Source: Hedera helix (lineage: Eukaryota; Streptophyta; Magnoliopsida; Apiales; Araliaceae). From it: 64,000 nt of DNA. The position numbers and the translations under genes were made by a program. The notes under the pieces were generated by a model that searched no databases, was not told where the DNA came from, and was given only the letters and a program-made list of their open reading frames with translations. Shown one piece after another: positions 53,879-64,000 of this stretch (position 1 is its first letter; the number at the start of each line of letters is the position of its first letter). Where the stretch lies: assembly GCA_947179155.2 (NCBI GenBank), contig OX359267.1, positions 36,162,498 to 36,226,497 of the forward strand, in the 5' to 3' direction.

Positions 53879-56477
53879 TTATTCCCTTTGTATAGCTTCC
53901 TCCTCTTTAACTTGGAGCCATATTTGTGAGCTGGATGGTCTCATAGTTAAGGATTGTCCTTGATGACTTGATACAGATGGTCTTGCAGTTGAGGCTTGTC
54001 TGGGATGAATTGATACTGCTTCAAACCTAAGAGGTTGAACTAACATTTGAACCATTCTCATCCCTTGAGATGCCCTTCCTCTTCTGCTTTGACTGATAGT
54101 TGGTTCTGTACTCATACTCTTCTCCCCCTTGTTGGCATCATTAATTTTGGCCACTTCATCCGATAGCTGCTACATACCCTGAACAACTTCTTGAAGTTGA
54201 GTCTGGGTGACAGTTACATCATTGTGGTGATCTTGAAGTCGTTCTTCAACCAACATTTGTTTTTCTCCACCAATGTCATAGTTTCATTTGATCCATAAGC
54301 TTGTTCTCTGAGAGATTCCTTCATATCGAACATCTGATTACCGAGGAGGGCTATAGATTCAGCATTGGTTTTTTGAAGAATGTCGATTGACTTTTGATGA
54401 TTGGCCATTGTCAAAAATATTGCGTTCCTTTCCTTGAAATTGTCGGAAACTGCTATAATTAACTCCTTCAGTCTTAAGGAGACTTCGCTTCTCAAATTTT
54501 GAGAAACGTTTTTTGCAGCAGTAATAACATCGTTTAATCTCTGTTGAATGTTGTGGGACTTAGATGCCAGATCGGTGTGTATCTCTGCTTGCATGTAGCT
54601 TGTAATGTCAGTTAAACTCTTAGTTGTAGGAAGTAACGATATCTTTTCCAGGATTTCTTTGAGGAGTTGAGTTGTTTGCCCTTAGTCAGCTATGGAGCTT
54701 GGAATGTGGAAGTATTCATGACCAGAGGTTGAGGGGATATCTTTGTGTGTTAAGAGGAGTCTTGGTGGTTAAGAAGGTTGAGCAGGAGGCATTGTTTGTG
54801 TAGAAGGCAGGATTTGAGGAGAGTCTTGAGGGCACTCTACGTTTTGATCATTTGCGCTTCTTGGACCACCAGTCGTAGAGTGTGGGGACTCTACAACTGG
54901 GGTAGAGTTGGACTTAGAGCTTGTTCCAGTGTTTGCGTTTGACAGCTCCTCAAATTGATTGAAGGTCCATGCAGGTGTATGACATTGAATGAAGGCTAGA
55001 GGGATAAAGTGTACCTTTTGCCCTACTATAGGTGAAAATAAGTCATTTAAGATCAGCTTTTGAGCAAAATATAGGTTTTGAGAGTAGCCTTGAGCCAAAA
55101 TCATCACGTTGGGATATGTTTTGTAGGTCCAAAAGAGTTGATTCCATGCATTGTGCACCAGGGCTCGGTGGAATGGCATTAGTGGCAAAAAATTCAGCAG
55201 ACAATTGTAGTCGAGATGCCTTTGTTCATTTCTTCTCATTGCCACTATCTCGAAGTCATCATCTTCATCAGTATTTATTATGGTTGGGGGGATTGATATG
55301 TCTCATAGAATCTCCCTTTCAACCTGAGCAACAATAGGTTCAGTCGCTTCAAATGGCTCCCCCTCAACTGGAGCATTGTCTAATTTTTCATGTAGCTCCC
55401 CCTCAGCTACTGAGCCTTTTCCAGTTATTTGATTAGCTAATTTCACTAGCCTTCTTCTATTTGGTTTTGGCTCTGTTGAAGTGACCTCCTCAGTCTTCTG
55501 CTTGCTGCAAATTTCTCCTCACTGTTCTGATTTTTCATCTTTTGAGGCAGCCTTCTCTTCAGGAGCAACGTCAAAGGCCTCGTTTGATGATCCTTGAGGT
55601 TTTTCAATCTCAAGGGCTTTCTTTCATTTTATCTTCCTGATTAGTTTAGGAGATTGCTTGCTGACCTCTTGAGATTCTGCTTCTGCAGATATGTTTTTCA
55701 TTAGTGAGGGCCCAACACCACTTTGTGTTCCTTCACTATCCCCAGATCAGGATAGTTTCCTATTCTCAACTGGGTTTCTCTTCCAATTTTCAAATATTCT
55801 CTGGGTCATCCTCTTATTTGCATTGAGGACTTCTCCTTCTGCATGCTCGATCTTGTCCCCCAATATGGATTGAAGGAAAATGCTTATGAATATCCCATAG
55901 AGCATTTTCCTGACCCCTTTTGCCTTTTCTGCATTTAGGATCCAGTTTCCGATCCATTCTAACAGTAAAGAGCCATAGTTGATGTTTATCTTCTTTACAA
56001 TGGTTGTCATTATCTTCAGCTAGATCTCGCTGACGGAGTCGTGAGCTTAGTCTTTGCAGATGAGGCATTTTCCTATGATGTCAGCTATAAATTCATATTT
56101 CTGGGAAAACTTCTTCCTCTTCTTCAATCCTTTCAACTCTGGATTCTTTTTGTGGTGCATCCTTCTCAAGCCCTCTTCTGTACTTACCAGATTGAGAGTC
56201 GTGAGGCCTCCATGCTTAAAACTTAGGGCTAGGTTTATTTCTTTAGATGTGAGGTTGAACTAGACCCCTTTAACTGTGGTGGTTAGGGTTCCAATTACAT
56301 AGGATCCATTTGTATAGAATTCTCAATTAGCTTTGATAGGATCCTTGTATTCGTTCCTAATGCCTCTCGAAGGCTAGCCCTTTCTAACAGATGGATTATC
56401 CTCCAGTACAGTTTATCGGCGGTTATGAAAGCTTCAAAGTTTAGTTCGTTTCCCGATATAACTTGAGCAGGCGCCAT
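53879..56477 (-). pseudogene. Post-pol extra ORF region (putative plant transposon protein/env-like position), broken
   Basis: Several minus-strand open pieces (56295-56477 starting MAPAQVISGNELNFEAF; 55747-56068; 54769-55245; 54214-54594; 53879-54154) follow one another after RNase H. The first pieces resemble the plant transposon-protein domain found after pol in some copia elements (FEAF...LYWRIIHLLER, and LALSFKHGGL-like wording between). Later pieces are Ser/Pro-rich and coiled-coil. Stops and frameshifts separate them. I see no membrane segment, so an envelope role is not supported. Confidence 0.5.
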
Positions 56478-56479
56478 TT

Positions 56480-57118
56480 GTTGTTTTTCTAAAATAAGAG
56501 GAATGATTTATCTGAGTATTATAAATTTAGGGTTCTGGATTGAAAGAGAAAGAGATAGAGAGATCTAGTTTTTTGATTTTGAAGAATAATGAATGACGCG
56601 TAGTTTTCTAAATATTTAAAACTTCACTTTATGTTTGCTGAGAGTGAGACGTGTGTCAAATTTTGAAAGGAGGACTTCTAGTTGGTTGATGACAATTTAG
56701 CCCTTTGTCTCCCCCTGAGCTCTACGATCCCTCTTGACACACAAATCCTTGTTTTGATAGTCGTTGAGTGAGCTTTATGACTGGGATGAACTCTGCGATC
56801 CTTGGCTTGACGATCATTGAGTGAGCTCTACGATTTAAAGTGTACTCTACGATCCTTAGCGCGATGATCGTTGAGTAGGCTTTACGAATTGTTCTTTATT
56901 ATATCCTTTGAACAATTTTCTCCCTATAGTGTTAGTAACTTTCAAAGCATGATATGTATTAAGAGTCTAGATTTAACATTCCTAACTCACTTATAAGTTT
57001 ATTAAATCTTGATTCATCTAAAGGTTTTGTAAAAACGTCTGCTTATCTTCAGTTGGGATATAATATAGTGATATATTACCATTTTGTACATGATCTCTAA
57101 TGAAATGATATCTTATAT
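56480..57118 (-). other. Spacer between RNase H and post-pol ORF, with CTCTACGATC motifs
   Basis: Non-coding. CTCTACGAT or near variants appear about six times at 56720-56890. Confidence 0.5.
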
Positions 57119-57352
57119 CTATGTGCTTAGTTCTTGAATGCATATAGGGTTATGAGTTATGGCAATTGCACTTATATTATCATAATATATAGGGATATAA
57201 TTTAGCTTAAACCTATAGTCTGCAAGCTGAGTCTTCATCCATAGAATTTGTGCACAGCAACTGCCTGCGGCTATATATTCAGCTTTTGCAGTTGATGTGG
57301 ATACTGAGTTTTGCTTCTTACTAAACCAAGAGACAAGTCTGCTGCCAAGCAT
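57119..57352 (-). pseudogene. Copia RNase H remnant
   Basis: The minus strand reads LVSWFSKKQNSVSTSTAKAEYIAAGSC, the classic copia RNase H block (SWxSKKQxxVxxSTAEAEY; here the Glu before Ala-Glu-Tyr is Lys). It is followed by LADYRFKLNYIPIYYDNISAI, where the usual Asp-Asn is present. The ends are cut by stops. Confidence 0.8.
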
Positions 57353-57482
57353 TTGGCATGTTCCACTTGTACTCTTCCTGTCTATTTTGCATCCTGCATA
57401 GTCAGCGTCTGAATATCCTATTAGATTAAAAGAATACTAATTAGGATACCATAACCCCAAATTTGGAGTTCCTTTAAGATAT

Positions 57483-58484
57483 TTAAAAAAAATTCACAGC
57501 TATTAGACGAGACTTTTTAGGTTTAGCCTGAAATCTAGCACATATACATGTAACAAATATTATATCTGACTGGCTAACAGTTAGGTATAAGAGTGAGGCT
57601 ATCATACCTCTGTACTGAGTGATATCAATATTTTTACCATTCTCATCTTTGTCAAGCTTAGTGGCAGGTGGCATCAGAGTTTTTATGATGGTTGCAGATT
57701 CCATCCCATACTTCTTTAGTAAGTCTTTGATGTACTTGGCTTGGTTGATGAAGATGCCTTCATCAGTCTGCTTTACTTGAAGTCCGAGGAAGAATTTAAG
57801 TTCTCCTATCATGCTTATCTCAAACTTGCTCTGCATAAGCTTGACAAACCTTTCACATAATTTTTCATCCGAAGAACCAAATATGATATCATCTACATAA
57901 ATTTAAACTAGCAGTGTTTTATCCTTATATTTTCTAAAAAATAAGGTAGTATCTACTCTTCCTCTAGTGAATCCTTTTTTAATAAGAAAGTTTGTTAAAG
58001 TTTCATACCATGCTTTGGGTGCTCTTTTTAGACCATATAAGGCTTTATCTAATTTATAAACATAATCTAAAAGGGATGGATTGATAAAACCTGGAGGTTG
58101 TTCCACGTAGACTTCTTTTTGAAGTTCTCCATTCAGAAATGCACTCTTGACATCCATTTGGAAGACTTTGAACTTCATGTGTACAACATGGGTGAGGAAA
58201 ATCCTTATAGCTTCCAATCTGGCAACTGGAGCAAATGTCTCATCCTAGTCAATTCCTTCATCTTGAGAATAGCCTTTGGCCACCAGTCTTGCTTTGTTCT
58301 TTGTAATAACACCATTTTCATCAAATTTTTTCTTAAAGACCCATTTGGTGCCAATGACTGGTTTATGCTGAGGTCTGGCAACCAATCTCCAAACTTTGCT
58401 CCTTTCAAATTGATTGAGCTCCTCTTGCATGACCTCTATCCAACTTGAATCTCCTAAGGTTTCTTCAATCATCTTGGGTTCCAC
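57483..58484 (-). pseudogene. Copia reverse transcriptase, broken into three open pieces
   Basis: 58245-58484 gives the N-terminal motif (SWIEVMQEELNQFERSKVW, then IGTKWVFKKKFDENG). 57903-58217 gives FQMDVKSAFLNGELQKEVYVEQPPGF and LYGLKRAPKAWYE. 57483-57836 gives LKFFLGLQVKQ and YIKDLLKKYGM. The YVDD region lies near 57890, where the minus strand has a stop (IYVDDIIFG-like frame preceded by TAA). The domain order is normal. Confidence 0.82.
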
Positions 58485-59282
58485 TTGAGAGAGAAAGCTT
58501 AGGTAGAAGCATTCATTTGAAGTTGCAGCTCTTGTCTTGATTCCTTCATTTAGATTTCCAATTATTAGATCTTGATTGTGATTCTTGGTCTAATTTTTTC
58601 TACTAGGAACGTCTGTTCTGGTGCCTTCTTGTCTGAGTTCTTCCAAATCAACTTCTTATTCTGATCGTAGAATTCCAATGTCTGGCATTGTGAACTCTAT
58701 GATTTCCTCTGCTGCTCAACGATTTATATTGTTGGTTCCATGATCGTAGAGTCTGACTCTACGATTTTGAGTTCTTCGATCGTTGAGTTTATTTATGATG
58801 AATCGTTGAGTGTATTTATGATGAATCGTTGAGTGTTGAGCTTTTCTTTTCTGCATTTGATTCATCAAATGTAACATGGATGGGGATTTCAACACTTGAG
58901 AGAGAAAGCTTAGGTAGAAGCATTCATTTGAAGTTGTAGCTCTTGTCTTGATTCCTTTATTTAGATTTCCAATTATTAGATCTTGAGTGTGATCCTTGGT
59001 CCAATTTTTTCTACTAGGAACGTCTATTCTGGTGCCTTTTGTCTGAGTTCTTCCAAATCAACTTCTTGTTCTGATCGTAGATTTCTAATGTCTGGCGTGG
59101 TGAACTCTATGATTTCCTTTGCTCACTCAACGATTTTGATTGTTGGTTCCATGATCGTAGAGTCCCGACTCTACGATTTTGAGTTTTTCGATCGTTGAGT
59201 TTATTTCTGATGAATCGTTGAGTGTTGAGCTTTTCTTTTCTGCATCTGATTCATCAAATGTGACATGGATGGGGATTTCAAC
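58482..59282. repeat. Tandem duplication, period 411 bp, in the integrase-RT linker
   Basis: 58482-58892 recurs at 58893-59282 (CACTTGAGAGAGAAAGCTTA start in both). The second copy lacks about 21 bp where the first has a doubled GATGAATCGTTGAGTGT unit. Confidence 0.85.
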
Positions 59283-59284
59283 AG

Positions 59285-60067
59285 TTAAGGATTCATTGTT
59301 GAACACTTTGTACTGCCTGTAGCATAGCCAAGGAAGTTTCCTTTATCTGACTTTGGCTGGAATTTGGTTAGATGATTCTTGCTATTTTTGAGTACATAGC
59401 ATAGACAACAAAACGTATGAAAGTAGCTTATGTTTGGCTTCCTTCCTTTACATAATTCGTATGGAGTCTTCTTCAATATTGCGTGTATGAATGATCTGTT
59501 CTGGGTGTAGCATGCAGTGCTGATGGCTTCAGCCCAAAAATAATTAGGAAGATAGGCTGCTGCAAGAAGGGTTCTTCCTGCTTTAATCAGAGTCCTATTC
59601 TTCCTCTCTGCTACTCCATTCTGTTAAGGAGTCCTTGGGGCTGAGAAGTTGTGATTGATTCCATTCTCTTCACAGAACTGGTCCATATTTGAAAAGTCAA
59701 ACTCTCTTCCATGATCACTTTTGATGGCCTTGATCTTCTCACTCTTTTCATTCATGATCAGTTTGATGAGCTTGATAAGATGCGAAATAGTTTCATCTTT
59801 AGAACTTAGAAAGGATACTCATGTGTATCTAATGTAGTCATCTACTACCACTAGAGAGTATCTCTTTCCTCTAAGGCTTGTAGTTGGGATATGCATGAAT
59901 AAATCCATCTGTAGTAATTGAAGGGCTCTATCATTTGAGTTGACTATCTTGCTCTGGAAGGAGGTCTTTATTTGCTTTTCAAGCTGACATGCTTTGCAGG
60001 GTTTTTCTTTGATGAAGTTAAGCTTTGGCAATCCTCTTACTAGTTCTTTGGAGGCAAGTTTAGACAT
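59285..60067 (-). pseudogene. Copia integrase, broken
   Basis: 59819-60067 gives KPCKACQLEKQIKTSFQSK (zinc-domain end), then LLQMDLFMHIPTTSLRGKRYSLVVVDDYIRYT (core with the first Asp and VVDDYxRxT). 59285-59476 gives KKTPYELCKGRKPNISYFHTFCC and GNFLGYATGS, the conserved end of the core. Stops between them (for example near 59635) separate the pieces. Confidence 0.8.
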
Positions 60068-60267
60068 ACTCTAGAAGTTAAGATGAGATAATCTCCCATG
60101 CCACAGCCAGTACATATCTTCAGAGGTTTTAGCAAGGAAACAGATTGTCTCATCTGAACTTAATTGGGCAAGGTTGACCACGTAGACATTTTCTTCCGAG
60201 CTCCTACTAGCTTTAGAGATTTAGTCTTTAAATCTCTGACTTGGCATTTTCTGTTGAGGAAAGTGAC

Positions 60268-60519
60268 TTAATGTCCTTTGTCGCACAGTTGACTGATACT
60301 TAACAGATTATGCTTTAGTCCTTTAACATAAGCTACTTTACTGAATGATATTGTACCATTTTCAATTGAGCTATATCCTCTAGTTTTCCCCGAGTTGTTG
60401 TCTACAAAGATAACTGCAGGACCATCCTTTTCCTTGTAATATGACAGAAGAGCCTTGTTTCCTATCATGTGTCTTAAGCATCCACTGTCAATGTACCAGA
60501 TGGATCTCTTTTCCTGCAT
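60268..60519 (-). pseudogene. Copia protease remnant
   Basis: WYIDSGCLRHMIGNKALL carries the DSG active site of copia retropepsins. LLSISQLCDKGH follows as the usual pre-integrase motif. Confidence 0.8.
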
Positions 60520-61029
60520 GACAAATCAATCTTCATTTTGGTACCCATATTTGCTTAGGTCCTTTTTTGTTAGTACTTTTTGGGACCCAAATCTGTTGAT
60601 TTTAGATCTTTATAGTATATGATAATGATAACTTGATAAATATTTATCATTTCTATGATGGTGCCTATGATTGATATGATGTTGACAATTATGTGTGTAT
60701 ATTTCTGAATTGCTATTTGTCTAGGACCTGTATGAATTTTAATTGCTCATAGTCATTCTGTTGGGTTGATACACATTCTGCTTTCATACTACTCTACGAT
60801 TCTCATGTTTCATAGAGTGAGAGTAAACTCTATGATTTCTGCATGGCTGGTTCGTAGAGTAAGTTTTGCTTGACTCTATAATCCTTCGAGGTTCAGCTAT
60901 AGGTGTTGACTTACTTTTTAATTTTTTGAATCCTAGACCAGTACGAGTTTTATTGTCTAATACGATTTCAGGATTAACAGAGTATGGGCAGCTGGGAGAG
61001 ATTGATTATGAGAATTTGATGAACACAAT

Positions 61030-61775
61030 TCATTTATTAAGATTAAAGGAGTTGCTTTCATTTACTTCCATTGATTTCTCCATATTAGGCTTTGAAAAAG
61101 AATTCTCAAAGCCTAATCCTAATTTATCAGCCACATCTCTTTGACTTGAGATCAGGGTGTCCATAGACAAACTTGATTTGTTCCACATGAATTTTTTTTC
61201 TTCTAGTTCCTGAATTTTAGAGACTAGTGAAGACTCTTTCTGAGTGCTCAATTCATTTATCTTTTTCAGTTTTTCATTCTCAGTCTCAAGACTAGAACAA
61301 ATTTTTTCAGTTTGAAGTGTGACTTCTAATTTTATGTATAATTTTCTCTTTTTTCTTTTTTAGATGAGAGTGATCTTTAGATAGCATTCTAAAATTTTTC
61401 ATGTATTTGTGTAATTCTATCATTAAGTCATGCATGCCTTCTCTAAGATCATCAATGGTTAATTCATGAGTGTAAAAGTCAAATAACTCATCTATGTTGA
61501 ATTCCTTTTTGTTGTTTTCTTCTTCTTTTGCCATCAAGCTCAGATTGGCCTTCTGTGGCTCTTCATCGTCACTTGACTCAGAGTTTAGTTCTTCTCCTGA
61601 GTCACTCCAAGAGCCTTCAGCTACGAAGCTTTTGTCTTTCTTCTTTTGTTTGTGGAGGCTTTTGAATTCTCTCTTTGGATTTGCTTTTGTTCTATCCTCT
61701 CTCAGCTTTCTCTTAAGGGTTTTGGACACTTAGCAATGAAATGATCTGGCTTTTTGCAATTGTAACAAAGGTCAT
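61030..61775 (-). pseudogene. Copia gag C-terminus with zinc knuckle and spacer
   Basis: At about 61733-61775 the minus strand reads CYNCKKPDHFIAKC (C-x2-C-x4-H-x4-C). Then comes a Lys/Glu/Ser-rich helical spacer (61307-61729) and LGLGFENSFSKPN (61030-61251), as in Sirevirus-like elements between gag and protease. Confidence 0.75.
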
Positions 61776-61935
61776 TTGTTTGTTCTCTGCTGCTTCTGAA
61801 CTTCTGCGGTCTGTTCCTGTTGATGAACTTTTAAATTGTCTGACCAACATGGTAGCTCCTTCATCATCATCTGATTCATCTTTATCAGAGTCAGAATCAT
61901 CCTTAAGATTGCTTCTGTGAGCTGAAGTTGAGGCT

Positions 61936-62232
61936 TTAAGAGAAATATTTGTCTTTCTTTCTTCCCTCAGATAGAGTCCCTGCCCTTTGATTTAGCTCTA
62001 GCTCGTAGGTAAGAAGATTTCCATAGAGCTGTTGTACAGTCATCTCGTGCAAGTTCTTTGACTCCCGAATGACAGTGGTTTTGGCATCCCATTTGCTTGG
62101 AAATGCTTTCAAGAATTTGATGATGAGATCTCTATTTGGGTAAATTTTCCCAAATGATCTGAGAGAGTTTAGCAGCAAGTTAAATCTCTCATAAGTGTTT
62201 GTAATATTCTCTCCTGATATGTAGGTGAACAT
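61936..62232 (-). pseudogene. Copia gag core (UBN2-type) remnant
   Basis: Reads GENITNTYERFNLLLNSLRSFGK, then KFLKAFPSKWDAKTTVIRESKNL and LTYELELNQ, the typical gag core of Sirevirus-like copia. Sequence up to about 62640 belongs to the same gag, but frames are broken. Confidence 0.78.
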
Positions 62233-62665
62233 TTTATATTGCTTAATGAGCAGTGATTGTTTATTTTCTCTGACTTCTTCTATTCATTCGTGCATGATCA
62301 ACAGAGTCTGTCAGACTTCTTAAGCTGTTTTGCAGTTGACAACGTTTTCAAATAACTCATCATCTAGAGATTGGAATATGATGTTTTTGGCCTTTTTGTC
62401 TCTTTGAACATCCTTCTTTTCGTTGTCTGTCCATTATTCTCTTTTCTTTGCTACTAGCTTGTTTGGATCTTCAATTGTTAATGTAAGCTTTATTGGTATG
62501 ACTGGCCCATTATGTACCGTTTCGAACAGTTCATCGTTTATTGCAGTTAGCAAATTTTTCTTTATTGCACATAGGTGGTCTATTATCTCCACCAAGTTCT
62601 GATACATTCTTGTTGTATGCCATTAGATTTACTCAAGCTTATAAGGCTTTAAATGTGAGAGCCAA

Positions 62666-62677
62666 GCTCTGATACTA
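62666..62677 (-). promoter_or_regulatory. Sirevirus-like primer binding site
   Basis: TAGTATCAGAGC on the minus strand, one change from the canonical TGGTATCAGAGC, two bases from the LTR end. Confidence 0.7.
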
Positions 62678-62679
62678 AT

Positions 62680-64000
62680 TATTAGTTCCCAATGACACGA
62701 AAGATATCTAGAAGGGGGGGTGATTGAATAGATTCTTTAAAACTTTTTCTTTATTTTATTTTAAGAGAGAATGAATTATTAATCAATTAATTTAGCACAA
62801 CAAAATATAATTTATTTTCCCTTTTTGATGTAATAATTCAAGAAGCAGTTAAATAGCAGTTAATAGACACAAGATGAAAGACATCAGGTTTTAAGTGGTT
62901 CAGAGTTCACAAGACTCTTACTCCACTGTTCTGCTTTTCGAGCAGCAAATCCACTAAGGACACTCTTACAATTTTTGAATCACTAAGATTCCTTCAAGAC
63001 CTACTGTCTTGGAACTTTAGTTCACTAAAAACTCTTCTAGTGAGTAGTGTTGGTTTGGGTGTGCTACTAAGTTGCGTTTAGTATAAGTTTCTGAATAATT
63101 TAGTAGCGAATCAAGATACTTTTTCATTTGACCTTTTTGAACTTTTGCGTATACTTTTTTTTCTTGTATGTCACCCTTTTCTTTTTCAAATCTAGGCGTT
63201 TCTTATAGGAGCTTCAGATTTCTTCCCGTTTGAAATTTTCCCTATGCTTAAGTTTTTGCCTGTTACCTCATGATGTAGAGCTGTTGAATATTATATTCAT
63301 TTAACTCATTAATGCTTTGACGAGGTATTAATTGACCTGCTAACACTATCCATAAAAAGATGTTTCCTTTTTCCTTGGGATAAGACATGTTAGTCGTAGG
63401 TTTCTGCCAATTTTTATAGAGGCGTTTGGCCTTCTATAAAATATGGTTGATAAGACACAGTCTTCTGCCTTTAGCACTACCTTGAAATCTTCACCCTGTC
63501 GCTTAGCATGCTTTGGTCAATACTTTGACATTTTTGACTTTAAGCTCTTGACAAAGGTTTATCTGTCACATCGATGTAGACTATTCTTCTCAACTAAGTT
63601 GCTTCTATCTTTTAGTACAAGAGAAGAACCATTAGATGTTTAGGTTTTGATTTGCATGATGTGTAGCTGATGAGAGTCGTAGTATTGCTTTAAATGACTC
63701 TTACTTTTGCTCAACGAATCTCTACGATCATTCTTGATGTAGTGCCTGTTCTGCGATAAGGCATATCATAGAGTTTACTCTACGACCATTCTGTTGGCCG
63801 TAGATTCCGTTCTACAGTTACTTGTTTTAGTCATAGAGTCTTTCTTGCGCGGAATCGTAGAGTCTATTTTATGATCAGACTGAGTCGTTGAGTCTTCTTG
63901 GCACGGAGTCGTAGAGTCTATTCTGAGTCGTTGAGTCTTCTTGGTGCGGAGTCGTAGAGTCCATTCTACGATCAGACTGTCTGAAGAGATACACCACAAG
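62680..64000 (-). repeat. Sirevirus-like 5' LTR (right), incomplete
   Basis: It aligns with 51985-53335 throughout, including the CTATTCAACC end, the AATATGGCTGATA-type block and the CGTAGAGTC cluster. By comparison with the left LTR, about 220-240 bases remain outside the window. Confidence 0.82.

Larger units (their letters stand above)
51985..64000 (-). mobile_element. Sirevirus-like Ty1/copia element, degenerate, 5' LTR cut by window end
   Basis: Two LTRs (51985-53557, and 62680 to beyond 64000) flank minus-strand gag, protease, integrase, RT, RNase H and then a long post-pol region with extra ORF remnants. The polypurine tract reads CATCAAATAGGGGGAGATTG on the minus strand next to the 3' LTR. 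A long post-RNase H region is a Sirevirus trait. LTRs differ visibly (many substitutions and indels) and coding frames are broken, so it is older than the nested copia element. The right target site lies outside the window. Confidence 0.8.

Overview
This window is repeat-rich nuclear DNA of a flowering plant, probably a eudicot with a large genome. The evidence is a spliced plant chromatin-type gene with GT-AG introns, followed by about 53 kb of nested and broken LTR retrotransposons. There are no operons, bacterial signals, CRISPR arrays or rRNA genes. The species cannot be named from sequence alone.

Bases 1-2470 hold a Ty3 gag fragment (minus strand), a short non-autonomous copia-like element with a cut 5' LTR, and the AT-rich upstream region of a gene. 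Bases 2471-10189 hold the only convincing host gene. It has nine coding exons that join in frame to 749 codons and encode a PHD finger, an AIPP2-type SPOC-like domain and a C-terminal region resembling the PEARLI 4 (phospholipase-like) family.

Bases 10655-49597 are one 5' LTR of a Sirevirus-like Ty1/copia element, split by three insertions. (1) A 27.4-kb Ty3 element of the Tat (Ogre-like) lineage at 11985-39392, minus strand. (2) A solo LTR of about 3.9 kb at 40859-44805. (3) An Athila-like deletion derivative at 45108-49435 with a perfect target-site duplication. The Tat element's own 5' LTR is interrupted by a 9.7-kb Ty1/copia element at 27943-37640. That element has LTRs that are almost identical by eye and a perfect 5-bp target-site duplication, but its coding region is ruined.

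The most interesting part is inside the Tat element. Gag, protease, RT, two RNase H domains and integrase lie on the minus strand in one frame, broken only by three nonsense codons. The 6 kb downstream of pol carries two spliced or intact plant-mobile-domain (PMD/DUF7745-like) ORFs on the opposite strand, converging on pol, behind a 21-copy 36-bp repeat array. The first PMD gene is damaged, including by a 19-bp tandem duplication. The second (547 aa) is fully open.

Bases 49628-50830 hold a degenerate Ty3 gag-protease fragment, then a GC-rich hAT-like end and a tRNA-like (SINE-like) relic. From 51985 to the window end lies a second, older Sirevirus-like copia element on the minus strand, with a 3' LTR, post-pol extra ORFs, RNase H, RT, integrase, protease, gag and a 5' LTR cut by the window edge. 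Its LTRs and spacers are strewn with short CTCTACGAT-type motifs.
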